A stretch of 64,000 nucleotides of DNA from Luteococcus peritonei (GCF_039526385.1 NZ_BAAAIX010000007.1:62001-126000); one strand, 5' to 3'; counted from the first letter of the stretch, positions 7,839-16,564 are shown. Made by a program: numbers and translations. Notes: generated by a model from the sequence alone, not told the origin.

Positions 7839-9452
7839 ATGGCCAGCACTCAGCACCAGGGGCGTGACGCCCACGCGGTGGCCAGGGAATGGGCGGCAGC
7901 GACCGCCTTCGCCCTGTCCGTCTACTACTGCTGGGCGGTGACGAGCGGCCTGGCGAACCTGGACGGGCCGGGCGGTGAGCACGGCTTCGACTTCCGCGAC
8001 ACCGTCTGGATGCCGCTGCGTGACTTCCTGGCCGGCGGCGTGCCCTGGGACGTGGACTACTACCTCACCAAGTTCCCCTATGCCCAGAACTTCCCGCTCT
8101 ACACCCCCTCCTACTGGTGGTTCATGGCTCCCTTCCTGGTGATGCCCTACCGCCTGGGTGCTGGTGCCTGGGCCGTGCTGGCGGTCTACGCCCTGGTCTG
8201 GTTGGTCCACCGCAGCCTGAGGCTGATCGCACCCCGCCTGCTGGCCGAGCAGCCGTGGCTGGTGGCCGTCGGCAGCGTGGTGCTGTGCATGACCCGTCCG
8301 GGTCGCGCCGGCATCCTGTCGTGCAACTGGGCGGTCTTCTGCGCGGTGGCCGCGGGCGTGCTGCTGATGCCGATCGTGCGGCGCTGGGCCGTCGTCGGCC
8401 TGGTGATGACCGCCCTGGTGAAGCCACAGGCCGGACTCGCCGCCCTTGTCGAGCAGGTCGTGCTGCGCCGGGGACGGCAGGTGGCCACCGCGGTCGGGCT
8501 GTCCGTCCTGCTCTCGCTGCCGATCGGGATCATCACCCTGGTGCGGCTGGGCGGCCTTGACCGCGCCATGGAGGTGCTGCGCAAGGTCCTGGCGGTGGGC
8601 GACGGTCCGGGCACCGGCCCGGGCGAGCACAGCTCCACCCGGATCGACCTCTACGGCACCGTGGGCCACGTGATCGGGTCGGCCCCGCCCGGCTGGGTGG
8701 CGCTGCTCTGCCTGCTCGTCTCCGGTGCCCTCACCCTGGGTGTCCAGGCCTGGGCGGTGCGCCGCGTCGCCTGGTCGGACCCCTGGTTCCTGCTGGCCGG
8801 CGGCCTGGGGCTGTGCCTGGTGCTGCCCAACCAGATCTACTCGGTGCCGGTGCTGGTGCCGGCCCTGGTGGCCCTGGTGCTGGCCTTCTGGCGTGCCGAC
8901 GAGTGGCGCGGACGCCTGCTGCCCGGCCTGGCGCTGGCGCTGCTGGCGGTGCCCTTCGCCAACACCGGTCCCGCCTTCTCGATCCTGGGCATGGACAACC
9001 GCCAGGCCAACATCGTGACCGGTCTGGCCCTGTTCGCGGCGGCCGTCCTGGCCGCCGTCCAGCTGCTGCGTGGCCGTGGCCTGCCGGCGGTGCGAGGCGA
9101 GGGCTGGCCCGCCACGCGCGAGCCCGTAGTGGTCCACGCCCGTCCGGCCGTCCTGCCCGCCGAGCACCCGGAGGTGCAGCCGGTGGTGGATCCCGAGGAG
9201 ACCGTCTCCCCGGAGATCGCCGCGGCGGAGTCCGACGAGCAGAGCCTGGCCCGCGACCTGCTGGGCCCCGTTCGGGCCGTCAAGGCTGAGAAAGGACGCC
9301 CCTATGGCTTGGACGAACGCTCACATTTGGTCGCTGCGCTCGTCCTCGTACGCTCTGACCGCCGGGTGAGAGCGGAAGGAATCGCCAAGGTAGCTATAGG
9401 TGAGGTCGAAGCTCGGAAGTTGCCGAACCGGACGTTGCGCCTCCGCGCGTAG
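7839..9452 (+). CDS. GT87/DUF2029-like polytopic membrane protein, 3' end probably altered
   Basis: This 537-residue protein has about ten hydrophobic helices between residues 20 and 420, followed by a charged Pro/Glu-rich tail. The early loop FRDTVWMPLRDFLAGGVPWD is closely matched by the protein at 25098, so the two are paralogues. Such proteins are polyprenyl-phosphate-dependent glycosyltransferases with an external active site. The ATG at 7839 has GAGGGG upstream. The last ~50 codons (after about 9300) run antisense to the HEPN-like gene in DNA of lower GC, so the native C-terminus was probably lost when that block arrived. The hydrophobic core appears intact. Confidence 0.75.
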   Translation: MASTQHQGRDAHAVAREWAAATAFALSVYYCWAVTSGLANLDGPGGEHGFDFRDTVWMPLRDFLAGGVPWDVDYYLTKFPYAQNFPLYTPSYWWFMAPFLVMPYRLGAGAWAVLAVYALVWLVHRSLRLIAPRLLAEQPWLVAVGSVVLCMTRPGRAGILSCNWAVFCAVAAGVLLMPIVRRWAVVGLVMTALVKPQAGLAALVEQVVLRRGRQVATAVGLSVLLSLPIGIITLVRLGGLDRAMEVLRKVLAVGDGPGTGPGEHSSTRIDLYGTVGHVIGSAPPGWVALLCLLVSGALTLGVQAWAVRRVAWSDPWFLLAGGLGLCLVLPNQIYSVPVLVPALVALVLAFWRADEWRGRLLPGLALALLAVPFANTGPAFSILGMDNRQANIVTGLALFAAAVLAAVQLLRGRGLPAVRGEGWPATREPVVVHARPAVLPAEHPEVQPVVDPEETVSPEIAAAESDEQSLARDLLGPVRAVKAEKGRPYGLDERSHLVAALVLVRSDRRVRAEGIAKVAIGEVEARKLPNRTLRLRA

Positions 9453-10314
9453 CTTGACCCATGTGGGTAAGCGAGTTGCCAAGGATTCGTAGTCGAGAAG
9501 CTGACTTGGACTGCCGAGAAAGATCTGCGTGTTGCCGCTTCCGTCATGTGACCCTCTCCCCAGCTGCGACTCGATATAGCCCAGTGCGCGGTCAGCCAGA
9601 TCTCCGAGTTCAAGATCCAGCGCGAAGAGGTCAAGGACCCAGCGTTTTCCACTGTGGGTGAAATGCAGGGTCCCGGCTGGCGGAGTGAATTGACGGAGGG
9701 CCGCGTACCGTCCTCCCGCCTTGAAGCTCAATGTCTCACCGCCGGAAATCGTCCAATCCGTGATTGTGTGAGCCCCATCGAGAAGGAGATGATCGATGTA
9801 CTCGTCCACGTGTTCAATGGGATTCCGCACCTTTGAGACCTCGAACAGGTAGGCGTCCTCAGCGACTTGAAGGGCAGCGCGGAGGCGCGCTCCCCGGGAA
9901 TCAGCAAGCTGTTGCATGTGTCCTCGAGGGAGCTGTCCGTGAGCGTGAACACCAACGGGCTTCAGTATGCGCGACACAATGATGCTTGCGAACAGTGCGG
10001 ACTGCAGGTGTGACCAGGTGAGGTGGTGCGCACGTTCCTGCGTCACATCGCTCAAAGCTGTGCTGAGTGGCGTGACTTCTGAGCCGACGATTATGGCTTC
10101 GGCAATCTGCTCGGTGGCGATCAATGCTTGCCTTCGCAGCTCTCGAACATATAGCTCGTCGCGCTGTGGATCGCCCTCCGGGAAGTCTGCCCCCGTGAAG
10201 TAGTGGTTCAGCATGGCGTCTTGATCATAGAGCGCACAGACCTGAGATCGCCCCCGTGGCGAAATTTGCTTGTCGGGAGGGTTGAAGATTTGTGCGCGGT
10301 GCCCGGAGGTCCTA
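9300..10314. other. Lower-GC block, probable insertion between polysaccharide genes
   Basis: Base composition drops sharply here: by hand count the 60 bases at 9781-9840 contain 30 G/C, against 46 in the 60 bases at 8461-8520. Codon choice also changes, with many A/T third positions. The block carries one leftward gene and ends next to the stop of a Wzz-like gene. I found no transposase, tRNA or obvious terminal repeats, so the mechanism of arrival is unknown. Boundaries are approximate. Confidence 0.55.
9321..10214 (-). CDS. HEPN-motif protein, putative RNase toxin or defence gene
   Basis: This 297-residue protein shows no transmembrane segment or signal peptide. Residues 105-145 are helical and contain VRNPIEHVDEYID, an R-x4-H motif with a polar residue after the Arg (R130, N131, H135). 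That is the catalytic signature of HEPN ribonucleases, and the context resembles AbiU2/AbiV-like proteins as I remember them. The C-terminal half is rich in beta-like segments and unrecognised. The ATG at 10214 is the first plausible start after the composition change and has only a weak ribosome-binding site. No antitoxin partner is visible. Its codon use differs from all neighbours. The HEPN assignment rests on one motif and is moderate. Confidence 0.6.
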   Translation of the reverse strand: MLNHYFTGADFPEGDPQRDELYVRELRRQALIATEQIAEAIIVGSEVTPLSTALSDVTQERAHHLTWSHLQSALFASIIVSRILKPVGVHAHGQLPRGHMQQLADSRGARLRAALQVAEDAYLFEVSKVRNPIEHVDEYIDHLLLDGAHTITDWTISGGETLSFKAGGRYAALRQFTPPAGTLHFTHSGKRWVLDLFALDLELGDLADRALGYIESQLGRGSHDGSGNTQIFLGSPSQLLDYESLATRLPTWVKLRAEAQRPVRQLPSFDLTYSYLGDSFRSHPAVRAYEDERSDQM

Positions 10315-10947
10315 CTAGCTGGCCAGCGCGCGCTCCATCCGAAGCGGTGCCGGGCGCGGGGCACGGGCGCGCAGCAGGGCCAGGGCCAGGCCCAGCACCA
10401 GGCCACCGCCAAGCCCGCCCGCCGCGAAGAGCAGGGGAGAGGGACCGGCGGGCCGCTTCGGTTCGGCGGCCCGGGTGATCTGGGTCACCTCGACGCCGCC
10501 CCGGGCTCCGCTGGGCAGCTTGATCAGCTCGGGGAGCCTGCGGGTCTGCTCGGCCGCCACCGCATTGGCCAGCCCGGCGGCCTGGGCCGCGGTGCCGGCC
10601 TGCACGGTGGTCTCGATCACGGAGGTGGCCTCGCGTCGCTCCACCGTGGTCATGGCGACGGCCTGGTCATAGTCCAGACCCACCGCGCCCGCGGCCGGCT
10701 GCAGCACCAGCTGGGAGCCGCCCACCGCGGCATAGGTCTGGGCGATCGAGTCCAGGTAGTTGGAGGCGGCGTTCAGCTCGTCGACGGAGTCGGCACCTGC
10801 CACCGCCACCACCACCTCGGCGGTGGCCAGGTAGCGGGGCTGCTGGGCTCGCCCCGCCAGCAGTCCGAGCAGGGCACCCAGCAGGGCCAGGGTCAGCAGC
10901 AGGCGCCAGCTGCGGCGTCCCAGGGAGAGGTAGTCGGTCAGTTCCAT
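10315..10947 (-). CDS. Wzz-like chain-length/polymerisation protein
   Basis: The 210-residue protein has a membrane helix at about 15-35 (LLLTLALLGALLGLLAG), an extracytoplasmic domain and a second helix near 175-195 (LLFAAGGLGGGLVLGLALAL). This is the polysaccharide co-polymerase layout without an attached tyrosine kinase. The last periplasmic residues, AAEPKRPAGPSP, are the proline-rich stretch usual before the second helix. It starts at ATG 10947 with GAGGA upstream and overlaps the polymerase-like gene by 10 bases. It sets polymer length with the neighbouring Wzy-like protein, by inference. Confidence 0.75.
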   Translation of the reverse strand: MELTDYLSLGRRSWRLLLTLALLGALLGLLAGRAQQPRYLATAEVVVAVAGADSVDELNAASNYLDSIAQTYAAVGGSQLVLQPAAGAVGLDYDQAVAMTTVERREATSVIETTVQAGTAAQAAGLANAVAAEQTRRLPELIKLPSGARGGVEVTQITRAAEPKRPAGPSPLLFAAGGLGGGLVLGLALALLRARAPRPAPLRMERALAS

Positions 10948-12425
10948 CGGGGTCCTCGGGTCAGGGCCCGCCGGGCGGCGGGGTGCGAAGGGATCGTTGC
11001 GGCCGGGGGAGCGGCAGGACGGCGGACCACCCGCTGACGGCCGCGTCGTGCCCGTCGGGGCGCGCGGCGTCGGGCGGCATTGGTGAGGCTGAACAGGGCC
11101 AGCAGCCAGAACCACAGGTAGTTCAGGCCGGAGGCGCTCTCGTTGAACAGGGCGGAGGTGAAGAGCACCACCACAGCGGCCAGCGAGTAGCCGTGGGTGG
11201 CGGCGGTGACGCGCACGGCCGCGCGGCAGGCCGAGACGAAGATGACGACGTAGAGCAGTCCCGCCAGCAGGCCACCCATCAGCAGCGCCGCCAGGAAGGC
11301 GTTCTCGCTGGGCAGGCCGCCGGTGAGCCGGAGCAGCTCGTCGTCGCGCAGGCCGGGCTCGTGCAGCGGCGGGTAGCCGTAGCCGTAGGCGGCGTAGTCG
11401 CCCAGGTGCGCCAGGATCGTGGCCCAGATGGTGGTGCGACCCGTCCCGTTGACCAGGCTGTCGGTGGAGGTGGTGCCCAGCAGGTGCTCCAGCAGGGACT
11501 GCAGCAGCAGGGCGGCCCCCACCACCGCCAGGCTGATGGTGACCATCGCCCGCTCCAGCAGGTGACGGCGGTTGAAGAAGACGAACTGCAGCCCGACCGC
11601 CACCAGGCTGCCCAGGATCGCGGTCTTGCTGAGCGACTCCACCATCACGTACAGGCAGAGCACCAGCAGCACCAGGTTCGGCCAACCGCGCCGGGCCAGC
11701 ACCTGGGCCAGGAAGAACAGGCCCACCAGGGCGGCCTCCAGGCCCAGCGTGATCGGGTGGCTGCCGCCGGTCAGGCGTGCCACCCCGGCGGTGCCCACCT
11801 CACGGTTGTCCAGCACCACAGCGATGCACAGGTGGGTGGCCGAGGCCAGGAAGACGGCATGGAAGAAGCTGCCGGGCGTGCGCTGCTCGCAGCAGTACAG
11901 GGCCAGCACGCCCATCGGCATCACCAGGTACTGCAGCAGGTCCGCCACCGGGTGGCCATTGGCCACGGTGCTCAGCCCGACGACGGTGCAGTAGGCCACC
12001 AGCGCGCCCAGCAGGCCGGGCCCGGGCAGGCTGCGGGGGAGGCGAGAGGGCAGTCCGTGGGCGCATTCCAGGGCGAGCACCAGCAGCAGCAGGGCGGTGA
12101 AACCCATCTTGCCCAGGCTGACCGCCGGCATCTGCAGCAGCGTCGCATTGAGCGGCAGGAAGACCAGGAAGCAGAACAGGGTCCACTCCACCACGGTCCG
12201 CCCGGAGTGCAGCAGCCGTTCCGGTGCCGTCTCCGCCATCGGTGGTGGCGGGTCGGCCATCGGTACCGCAGACGGGGCCGATGCGAGGGGTGCCCGACCG
12301 GGCGGGGGGGATGGCGGCGGAGCCCGTCTCCCCGACGGCTCCGGGCCGTGAGGGGCGGACAGCCAGACCCCTGATCCACGCAACTCTCCCCCGATCCTTG
12401 CGTCGCTGGGAATCGTAGCGGACAA
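10938..12425 (-). CDS. O-antigen polymerase/ligase-like membrane protein (Wzy/WaaL)
   Basis: About eleven to twelve hydrophobic helices follow a proline-rich cytoplasmic leader of roughly 70 residues. The large external loop near residues 325-365 (TGRTTIWATILAHLGDYAAYGYG and onward) is where Wzy/WaaL proteins hold catalytic residues. The annotated start is TTG 12425. It sits directly after a hairpin that would bury its ribosome-binding site, so an ATG at 12260 (MADPPPPM) is a serious alternative. The downstream Wzz-like gene overlaps it. The choice between polymerase and ligase cannot be made from sequence. Confidence 0.75.
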   Translation of the reverse strand: MSATIPSDARIGGELRGSGVWLSAPHGPEPSGRRAPPPSPPPGRAPLASAPSAVPMADPPPPMAETAPERLLHSGRTVVEWTLFCFLVFLPLNATLLQMPAVSLGKMGFTALLLLVLALECAHGLPSRLPRSLPGPGLLGALVAYCTVVGLSTVANGHPVADLLQYLVMPMGVLALYCCEQRTPGSFFHAVFLASATHLCIAVVLDNREVGTAGVARLTGGSHPITLGLEAALVGLFFLAQVLARRGWPNLVLLVLCLYVMVESLSKTAILGSLVAVGLQFVFFNRRHLLERAMVTISLAVVGAALLLQSLLEHLLGTTSTDSLVNGTGRTTIWATILAHLGDYAAYGYGYPPLHEPGLRDDELLRLTGGLPSENAFLAALLMGGLLAGLLYVVIFVSACRAAVRVTAATHGYSLAAVVVLFTSALFNESASGLNYLWFWLLALFSLTNAARRRAPRRARRGRQRVVRRPAAPPAATIPSHPAARRALTRGPRWN

Positions 12426-12430
12426 AGGAA

Positions 12431-12457
12431 TCCCCGGGGATCAAAGATCCCCGGGGA
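12431..12457 (-). terminator. Intrinsic terminator after the GT4 gene
   Basis: A perfect 12-bp inverted repeat (12431-12442 with 12446-12457) has a 3-base loop. On the minus strand it is followed by TTCCTTTGTCC, the closest thing to a T tract near any hairpin here. It lies between the GT4 stop (12476) and the possible TTG start of the Wzy-like gene (12425). Confidence 0.7.
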
Positions 12458-12475
12458 GAGGCTGGAAGCCTTGGC

Positions 12476-13627
12476 TCAGGCGGGCAGCACGCGGTTGGCC
12501 AGGCCGCGGCGCAGGCTGGTCAGACGACCTGCGGGGCGGGAGAGCTGGTAGTCGTGCGCGCGGGCCCAGAAGTCCACCAGCGCCTGGCTGGCCGGCTCGG
12601 GCGACCACAGGCGGCGGGCCCGCTCGGCGTGCTGGCGCGAGAGCTCCTCCAGCCTCGGCCGGTCGGTGCGCAGCTGCTCCAGCTTGGCGGCCAGCTCGGC
12701 GCGGTCGTCCTCGCCGAAGGTGCACCACTCGTCGCCCACCACATTGGGCAGCTCGCCGCTGCGGGAGGTGAGCGCGGGCAGGCCCACGGTCATCGCCTCG
12801 GCCACGGTGCGGCCGAACTGCTCGGCCCAGGGGCGGGTGGTGAGCGAGGGCTGCACCATCACGTGCGCGGCGGCCATCCGGGAGGCCAGCTCCTCGGCCG
12901 GGATCTGCCCGGTGAAGTCTAGTCGCACGCCCAGCCGGTCGGCCAGTTCGGCCAGCCGCTGCTGCTCGGGGCCGGCGCCGCAGGCGGTGAGGCGGTAGGA
13001 GCCGCGTGCCTCGAGGCTGCCGACGGCCTCCACCACGCGGTCGAAGCCCTTCTCCGGGTCCAGGCGGCCCAGCAGCAGGATCTCGAAGTCGGTGGCGTCG
13101 CCGCGCCAGGAGGAGGGTGTGAAGACCGGCGGCGGGATGATCGCGGGGGTCACGAAGGTGGGGATGCCGGGCACCATGCGCTCCACGGCGCGCGCGCCCT
13201 CCACATTCCAGCTGGCATAGCCGGCCAGCTGGCCGGCCACCGCCTGGGTGAGCGCATAGCGCACGACGGGCTTGGCGCCGTCGGTGAAGAACTGGTTCTC
13301 CGCACCGTGCAGGATCACGCCGGGGCGACGGCTGAACTCCAGCAGGGCGGGGATGCCCCAGGGCTCGCTGTTGATGTGGATGATGTCGGGGGCGAAGGCG
13401 TCCAGCTCGCGCGACATCCCCTTCAGGCGGCGGAAGGTGAGCTGCTCCTTGAGCACGTGCGCGGTCTCCAGGCCCACCTGGAAGTCCGGGATGCCGGGCT
13501 CGTCGCCGGCCGGGGCGATGACGCGCAGGTCGGCCACCTTGTCGCGAGCGGCGTACCAGAGGCGGTTGCTGAGCGGTCGCGACTCGGTGGAGACGACGGC
13601 CACGCGCAGGTCGTGGGGTGAGGTCAT
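12476..13627 (-). CDS. Family 4 glycosyltransferase
   Basis: This 383-residue GT-B enzyme has the C-terminal donor-site motif LLLGRLDPEKGFDRVVEAVG and the E-x7-E pair in EQFGRTVAEAMTVGLPALT that binds the nucleotide sugar. The N-terminal domain has DIIHINSEPWG, the usual acceptor-side strand. ATG 13627 is preceded by GAAAGGA. It follows the flippase gene by 10 bases and a terminator lies 19 bases after its stop. It should add one sugar to the lipid-linked repeat unit; the sugar is unknown. Confidence 0.87.
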   Translation of the reverse strand: MTSPHDLRVAVVSTESRPLSNRLWYAARDKVADLRVIAPAGDEPGIPDFQVGLETAHVLKEQLTFRRLKGMSRELDAFAPDIIHINSEPWGIPALLEFSRRPGVILHGAENQFFTDGAKPVVRYALTQAVAGQLAGYASWNVEGARAVERMVPGIPTFVTPAIIPPPVFTPSSWRGDATDFEILLLGRLDPEKGFDRVVEAVGSLEARGSYRLTACGAGPEQQRLAELADRLGVRLDFTGQIPAEELASRMAAAHVMVQPSLTTRPWAEQFGRTVAEAMTVGLPALTSRSGELPNVVGDEWCTFGEDDRAELAAKLEQLRTDRPRLEELSRQHAERARRLWSPEPASQALVDFWARAHDYQLSRPAGRLTSLRRGLANRVLPA

Positions 13628-13637
13628 GGTTGTCCTT

Positions 13638-14912
13638 TCATCGAGCGTCCGAGGTCGACGGCGACCTCTGGACCATCCAGGCGACCAGGGCGATGGCCGC
13701 ATTCTGCAGGAGCAGGAGCATCAGGTAGCCGTCGACGCTGTGCGTGGCGGCCATCACGAGCATGAGCACGATCATCAGCGCACCGGAGATGGTGCGTGCC
13801 CAGGAGATCGGGCGGTAGCGCCCGAAGACCTTGACCGTGGCCAGCCAAGTGGAGGCGACGGCATTCATCCAGGTGGAGATGCCACCCAGCAGCAGGGCCA
13901 TCCGCGAGACATTCGCGTCGTGGCCGAAGACCAGCGGCGCCACCCACGGCCCCAGGGCCACGGCGGCCAGGGTGACCAGGGCGCCGATCACGCTCAGGCC
14001 CAGCATGGCCTTGCGTCGCAGCCCCGCCGAGGCGGCGTGGCCGCGCTGGGTCAGTGCCGGCACCAGCCACATGGACATGCCGGTGAAGATCATCGCCAGC
14101 GGCGAGTACAGCGTGGTGACCACCCGCACGCCACCCACCGTGGCCTTGCTGGCCAGGGCGGCCAGCAGGTAGGAGGAGACATTGGTGGAGACGAAGTAGG
14201 CCACCGAGTCCTGCAGCAGCGGCATGCCCAGCGGGCGGCAGACGCTGCGCCACCAGCGGCCGGTCTGGCCCGGCATCACCGGGCCGGCCAGCCAGCGGGC
14301 GGTGGGGATCATGCCCACGACGAAGCCCAGCGCATAGCTGGTGAGGATCCAGCCGATGCCCAGCCGTCCGAGCAGCACCCCCAGGCCCAGACCGCCCAGG
14401 GTGACGAGCATCAGCAGCAGGTCGCTGACGAAGGCCCGCCAGGTGTCGGCCCGCTTGTAAGCGGAATAACGGCCGGCGTCCTGCAGCACGAAGAGCGCGG
14501 CGCAGGGCCCGGCGATCAGCCACGGCCCCCAGCCGCCACCGGCCACCCAGGCCACCACCAGGGTGGGCAGCGCCACCAGCAGGCTGCTGCCCAGCACCAC
14601 GGTGCGCAGCTCGGCGCCGAAGGCGGTGGCGTCCATCTGGTCGCCCTGGTGGGCACGGCGCGGGAAGACCGACAGTCGGCTGGACAGCCAGGGGTCGGTG
14701 ACCAGGGTCCGCTCGAAGCCGAGGCAGGCCAGCATGGTCATCGAGACCAGGGCGTAGACGCCGAGCGCGGCCACACCACCGGTGCGCGAGACCATCACCG
14801 ACAGGGCCAGGTTCGTGACCGCGATCACGCCCTGGTCGCCGACGGCCGGGAACCAGCCCGGCAGCCGACCCAGCAGGCCGGCCCACCGTGACGGCGGGGC
14901 GGCAGGGGTCAC
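13638..14912 (-). CDS. Polysaccharide flippase (Wzx/MOP superfamily)
   Basis: The 424-residue protein has about twelve hydrophobic helices spread along its length, starting with DQGVIAVTNLALSVMVSR, typical of oligosaccharide flippases. It begins at GTG 14912 in a GTGA overlap with the acyltransferase stop and is followed 10 bases later by the GT4 gene. It would carry lipid-linked repeat units to the outer face for the Wzy-like protein encoded further along the block. It is the only clear Wzx in the window although three Wzy-like proteins are present. Confidence 0.82.
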   Translation of the reverse strand: MTPAAPPSRWAGLLGRLPGWFPAVGDQGVIAVTNLALSVMVSRTGGVAALGVYALVSMTMLACLGFERTLVTDPWLSSRLSVFPRRAHQGDQMDATAFGAELRTVVLGSSLLVALPTLVVAWVAGGGWGPWLIAGPCAALFVLQDAGRYSAYKRADTWRAFVSDLLLMLVTLGGLGLGVLLGRLGIGWILTSYALGFVVGMIPTARWLAGPVMPGQTGRWWRSVCRPLGMPLLQDSVAYFVSTNVSSYLLAALASKATVGGVRVVTTLYSPLAMIFTGMSMWLVPALTQRGHAASAGLRRKAMLGLSVIGALVTLAAVALGPWVAPLVFGHDANVSRMALLLGGISTWMNAVASTWLATVKVFGRYRPISWARTISGALMIVLMLVMAATHSVDGYLMLLLLQNAAIALVAWMVQRSPSTSDAR

Positions 14913-15451
14913 TGCTCGATGCCCGGTTCAGGGCGACGTTCCAGGGGCTTGGCGGGATTGCCGGCCACGACGCTGCCGGGGGCGACGTCCTTGGTCACCA
15001 CGGCCCCAGCGGCCACGACGGCATCGCCGCCGACGGTGACGCCGCCCAGGATCAGGGCGCTGGCGCCGATCTCGACACCGTCCTCGATCACCGGGGAGGG
15101 GCCGTCGGCGCGCTGGTGGCCGATGGTGATGCCGTGGCGCAGCTTCACGCCGGAGCCGATCACCGCATGGTCGTTCACCACCAGGCCGGTGCGGTGGTAG
15201 ATGGTCAGGCCGGGGCCCACGACGGTGGCGGGGCGCAGCTCCACCTTGAGCACGATCTCGCTCAGGAAGCGGCTGGCCACGGTGGCGGCCATGGCCACCG
15301 GGTGGCGGCGGCCGAAGCGTCCGATGGTCCACTGCGCGCCACGCAGCCCGAGCAGCAGCAGCTGCGAGGCCGGCTCGCGGCGGTTCGCGGCCAGGTCGGC
15401 GCGCACCACGTCGACGAGACGGTGCTCGCCGTATGGATATGGCTGGGTCAT
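14909..15451 (-). CDS. Hexapeptide-repeat acetyltransferase, CysE/WcaB-like
   Basis: The 180-residue protein has a short helical N-terminus and then a left-handed beta-helix built from hexapeptide repeats (GPGLTIYHRTGLVV, GITIGHQ, IEIGASALILGGVTVG-type units). NPAKPLERR near the end closes the helix, as in WcaB and serine acetyltransferases. ATG 15451 has GGAAGGA upstream. It is the first gene of the leftward unit and is coupled to the flippase. In this setting O-acetylation of the glycan is likelier than cysteine synthesis, because no cysK is nearby. Confidence 0.78.
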   Translation of the reverse strand: MTQPYPYGEHRLVDVVRADLAANRREPASQLLLLGLRGAQWTIGRFGRRHPVAMAATVASRFLSEIVLKVELRPATVVGPGLTIYHRTGLVVNDHAVIGSGVKLRHGITIGHQRADGPSPVIEDGVEIGASALILGGVTVGGDAVVAAGAVVTKDVAPGSVVAGNPAKPLERRPEPGIEQ

Positions 15452-15742
15452 GCTGGTCCTTCCCCCGAGGGGTGCCGGTCTGGCGGAAGCCGCCGCGCAC
15501 CCGCAAAGAGACTACTGGCCCAGCCGTGCCCGCCGGGGGCTCCAGAGTCTTTCCACAGCTGGCTTTCAAGATTCAACTAGTGGCCGAAAGTCCTTGCCTG
15601 CAAGGTAAAGGGAGCAATTCTCATGGTGCGCTGTGGGGAAGCTGGCAGGCTGTGACCGAGCAGCAGGCCCGCGGCTATGCTGCCTATCAGCCGGATCACG
15701 ATCGGGGGATCGGTCCGGTGTTTGAAAGGATCGGGGACTTAC
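15452..15742. promoter_or_regulatory. Divergent intergenic region between two polysaccharide operons
   Basis: These 291 bases separate the leftward acyltransferase unit from the rightward TagA/WecG unit and must hold both promoters. On the plus strand TATGCT at 15676-15681 could be a -10 box, with a weak TGTGAC at 15651-15656 as -35 (19-base spacing). The part around 15560-15640 is visibly richer in A/T than its surroundings. No operator repeat was recognised. Confidence 0.4.
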
Positions 15743-16564
15743 ATGAGCGACGTCAGGTCGTCGGAGGTCGGTGCGCTGGGCGCATCCTCTTCCGTGGCAA
15801 GGATCGATGTGGCCGGCGTGCCCTTCTGGGCCACCACGCTGGACCAGGCCGCCGAGGACACGGTGACCTCCTTCACGGGTCGCGGACCGGTGGACGGCGG
15901 TGTGCCGATCCGCCTGATGAACTCCTACTGCGTGGCCCTGGCCAGCACCGACCCCGCCTACATGCGCCTGGTCAACGACTCCGGCATCAACTATCCCGAC
16001 GGCCGCTGGGTGGCCTGGGTGATGCAGCGCACCTCCAAGGAGCCCTCGGGCCAGGTGCGCGGGCCCAGCTACTTCGTGCGCACCCTGGAGCTCGGTGTGC
16101 CCCATGGCACCCGCCACTACTTCTTCGGCACCACCGACGAGACGCTGCGCCTGATGGACGAGCGGCTCACCGCTCGCTTCCCGGGCCTGGTCATCGCCGG
16201 CACCTCCGCGGCACCCTTCGCACCGGTCGAGGAGATCCTCACCGACGAGGTGGTGGACCAGATCCGCGCCACCAACCCGGACATCGTCTGGGTGGGCCTC
16301 GGCACCCCGAAGCAGGACTGGGTGGCCCAGGGCCTGGCCGAGCGCCTCGGCCTGCCGGTGGCCGCCGTCGGCGCCGCCTTCGACTTCGCCGCGGGCAGCA
16401 CGCCCGAGGCGCCGCAGATCTTCCAGCGCCTGGGCATGGAATGGCTCTTCCGGCTCGTCACCGAGCCCCGTCGGCTGTGGAAGCGCTACCTGTGGGGCAA
16501 CAGCCGTTACCTGCAGCAGGTGGTTCCCCAGCTGCTGCGTCGTGGGGTGGACCAGCGACGATGA
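15743..16564 (+). CDS. WecG/TagA/CpsF-family glycosyltransferase
   Basis: This 273-residue family 26 glycosyltransferase has the family core: MNSYCVALAS, NYPDGRWVAW, GTRHYFFGTTDETL and WVGLGTPKQDWVA. Members transfer ManNAc or ManNAcA to lipid-linked GlcNAc, which fits the UDP-GlcNAc 2-epimerase gene in the same locus. The ATG at 15743 is preceded by GGGGA at about 7 bases and AAAGGA further up. It is the first gene of a tightly packed rightward operon and overlaps the next gene by ATGA. Confidence 0.88.
   Translation: MSDVRSSEVGALGASSSVARIDVAGVPFWATTLDQAAEDTVTSFTGRGPVDGGVPIRLMNSYCVALASTDPAYMRLVNDSGINYPDGRWVAWVMQRTSKEPSGQVRGPSYFVRTLELGVPHGTRHYFFGTTDETLRLMDERLTARFPGLVIAGTSAAPFAPVEEILTDEVVDQIRATNPDIVWVGLGTPKQDWVAQGLAERLGLPVAAVGAAFDFAAGSTPEAPQIFQRLGMEWLFRLVTEPRRLWKRYLWGNSRYLQQVVPQLLRRGVDQRR

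Noticed and set aside
7632..9167. Upstream extension of the FAD oxidoreductase frame to 9167
   Set aside because: Homology and a ribosome-binding site place the start at 7631; the extension is antisense to the GT87-like gene.
9300..10314. Insertion sequence or prophage fragment
   Set aside because: No transposase, integrase, terminal inverted repeat or target duplication could be found at the block edges, so only a lower-GC insertion is proposed.
14909..15451. Serine acetyltransferase for cysteine synthesis (cysE)
   Set aside because: The fold fits, but the gene is coupled to a flippase in a glycan operon and no cysteine synthase is nearby, so glycan acetylation is preferred.
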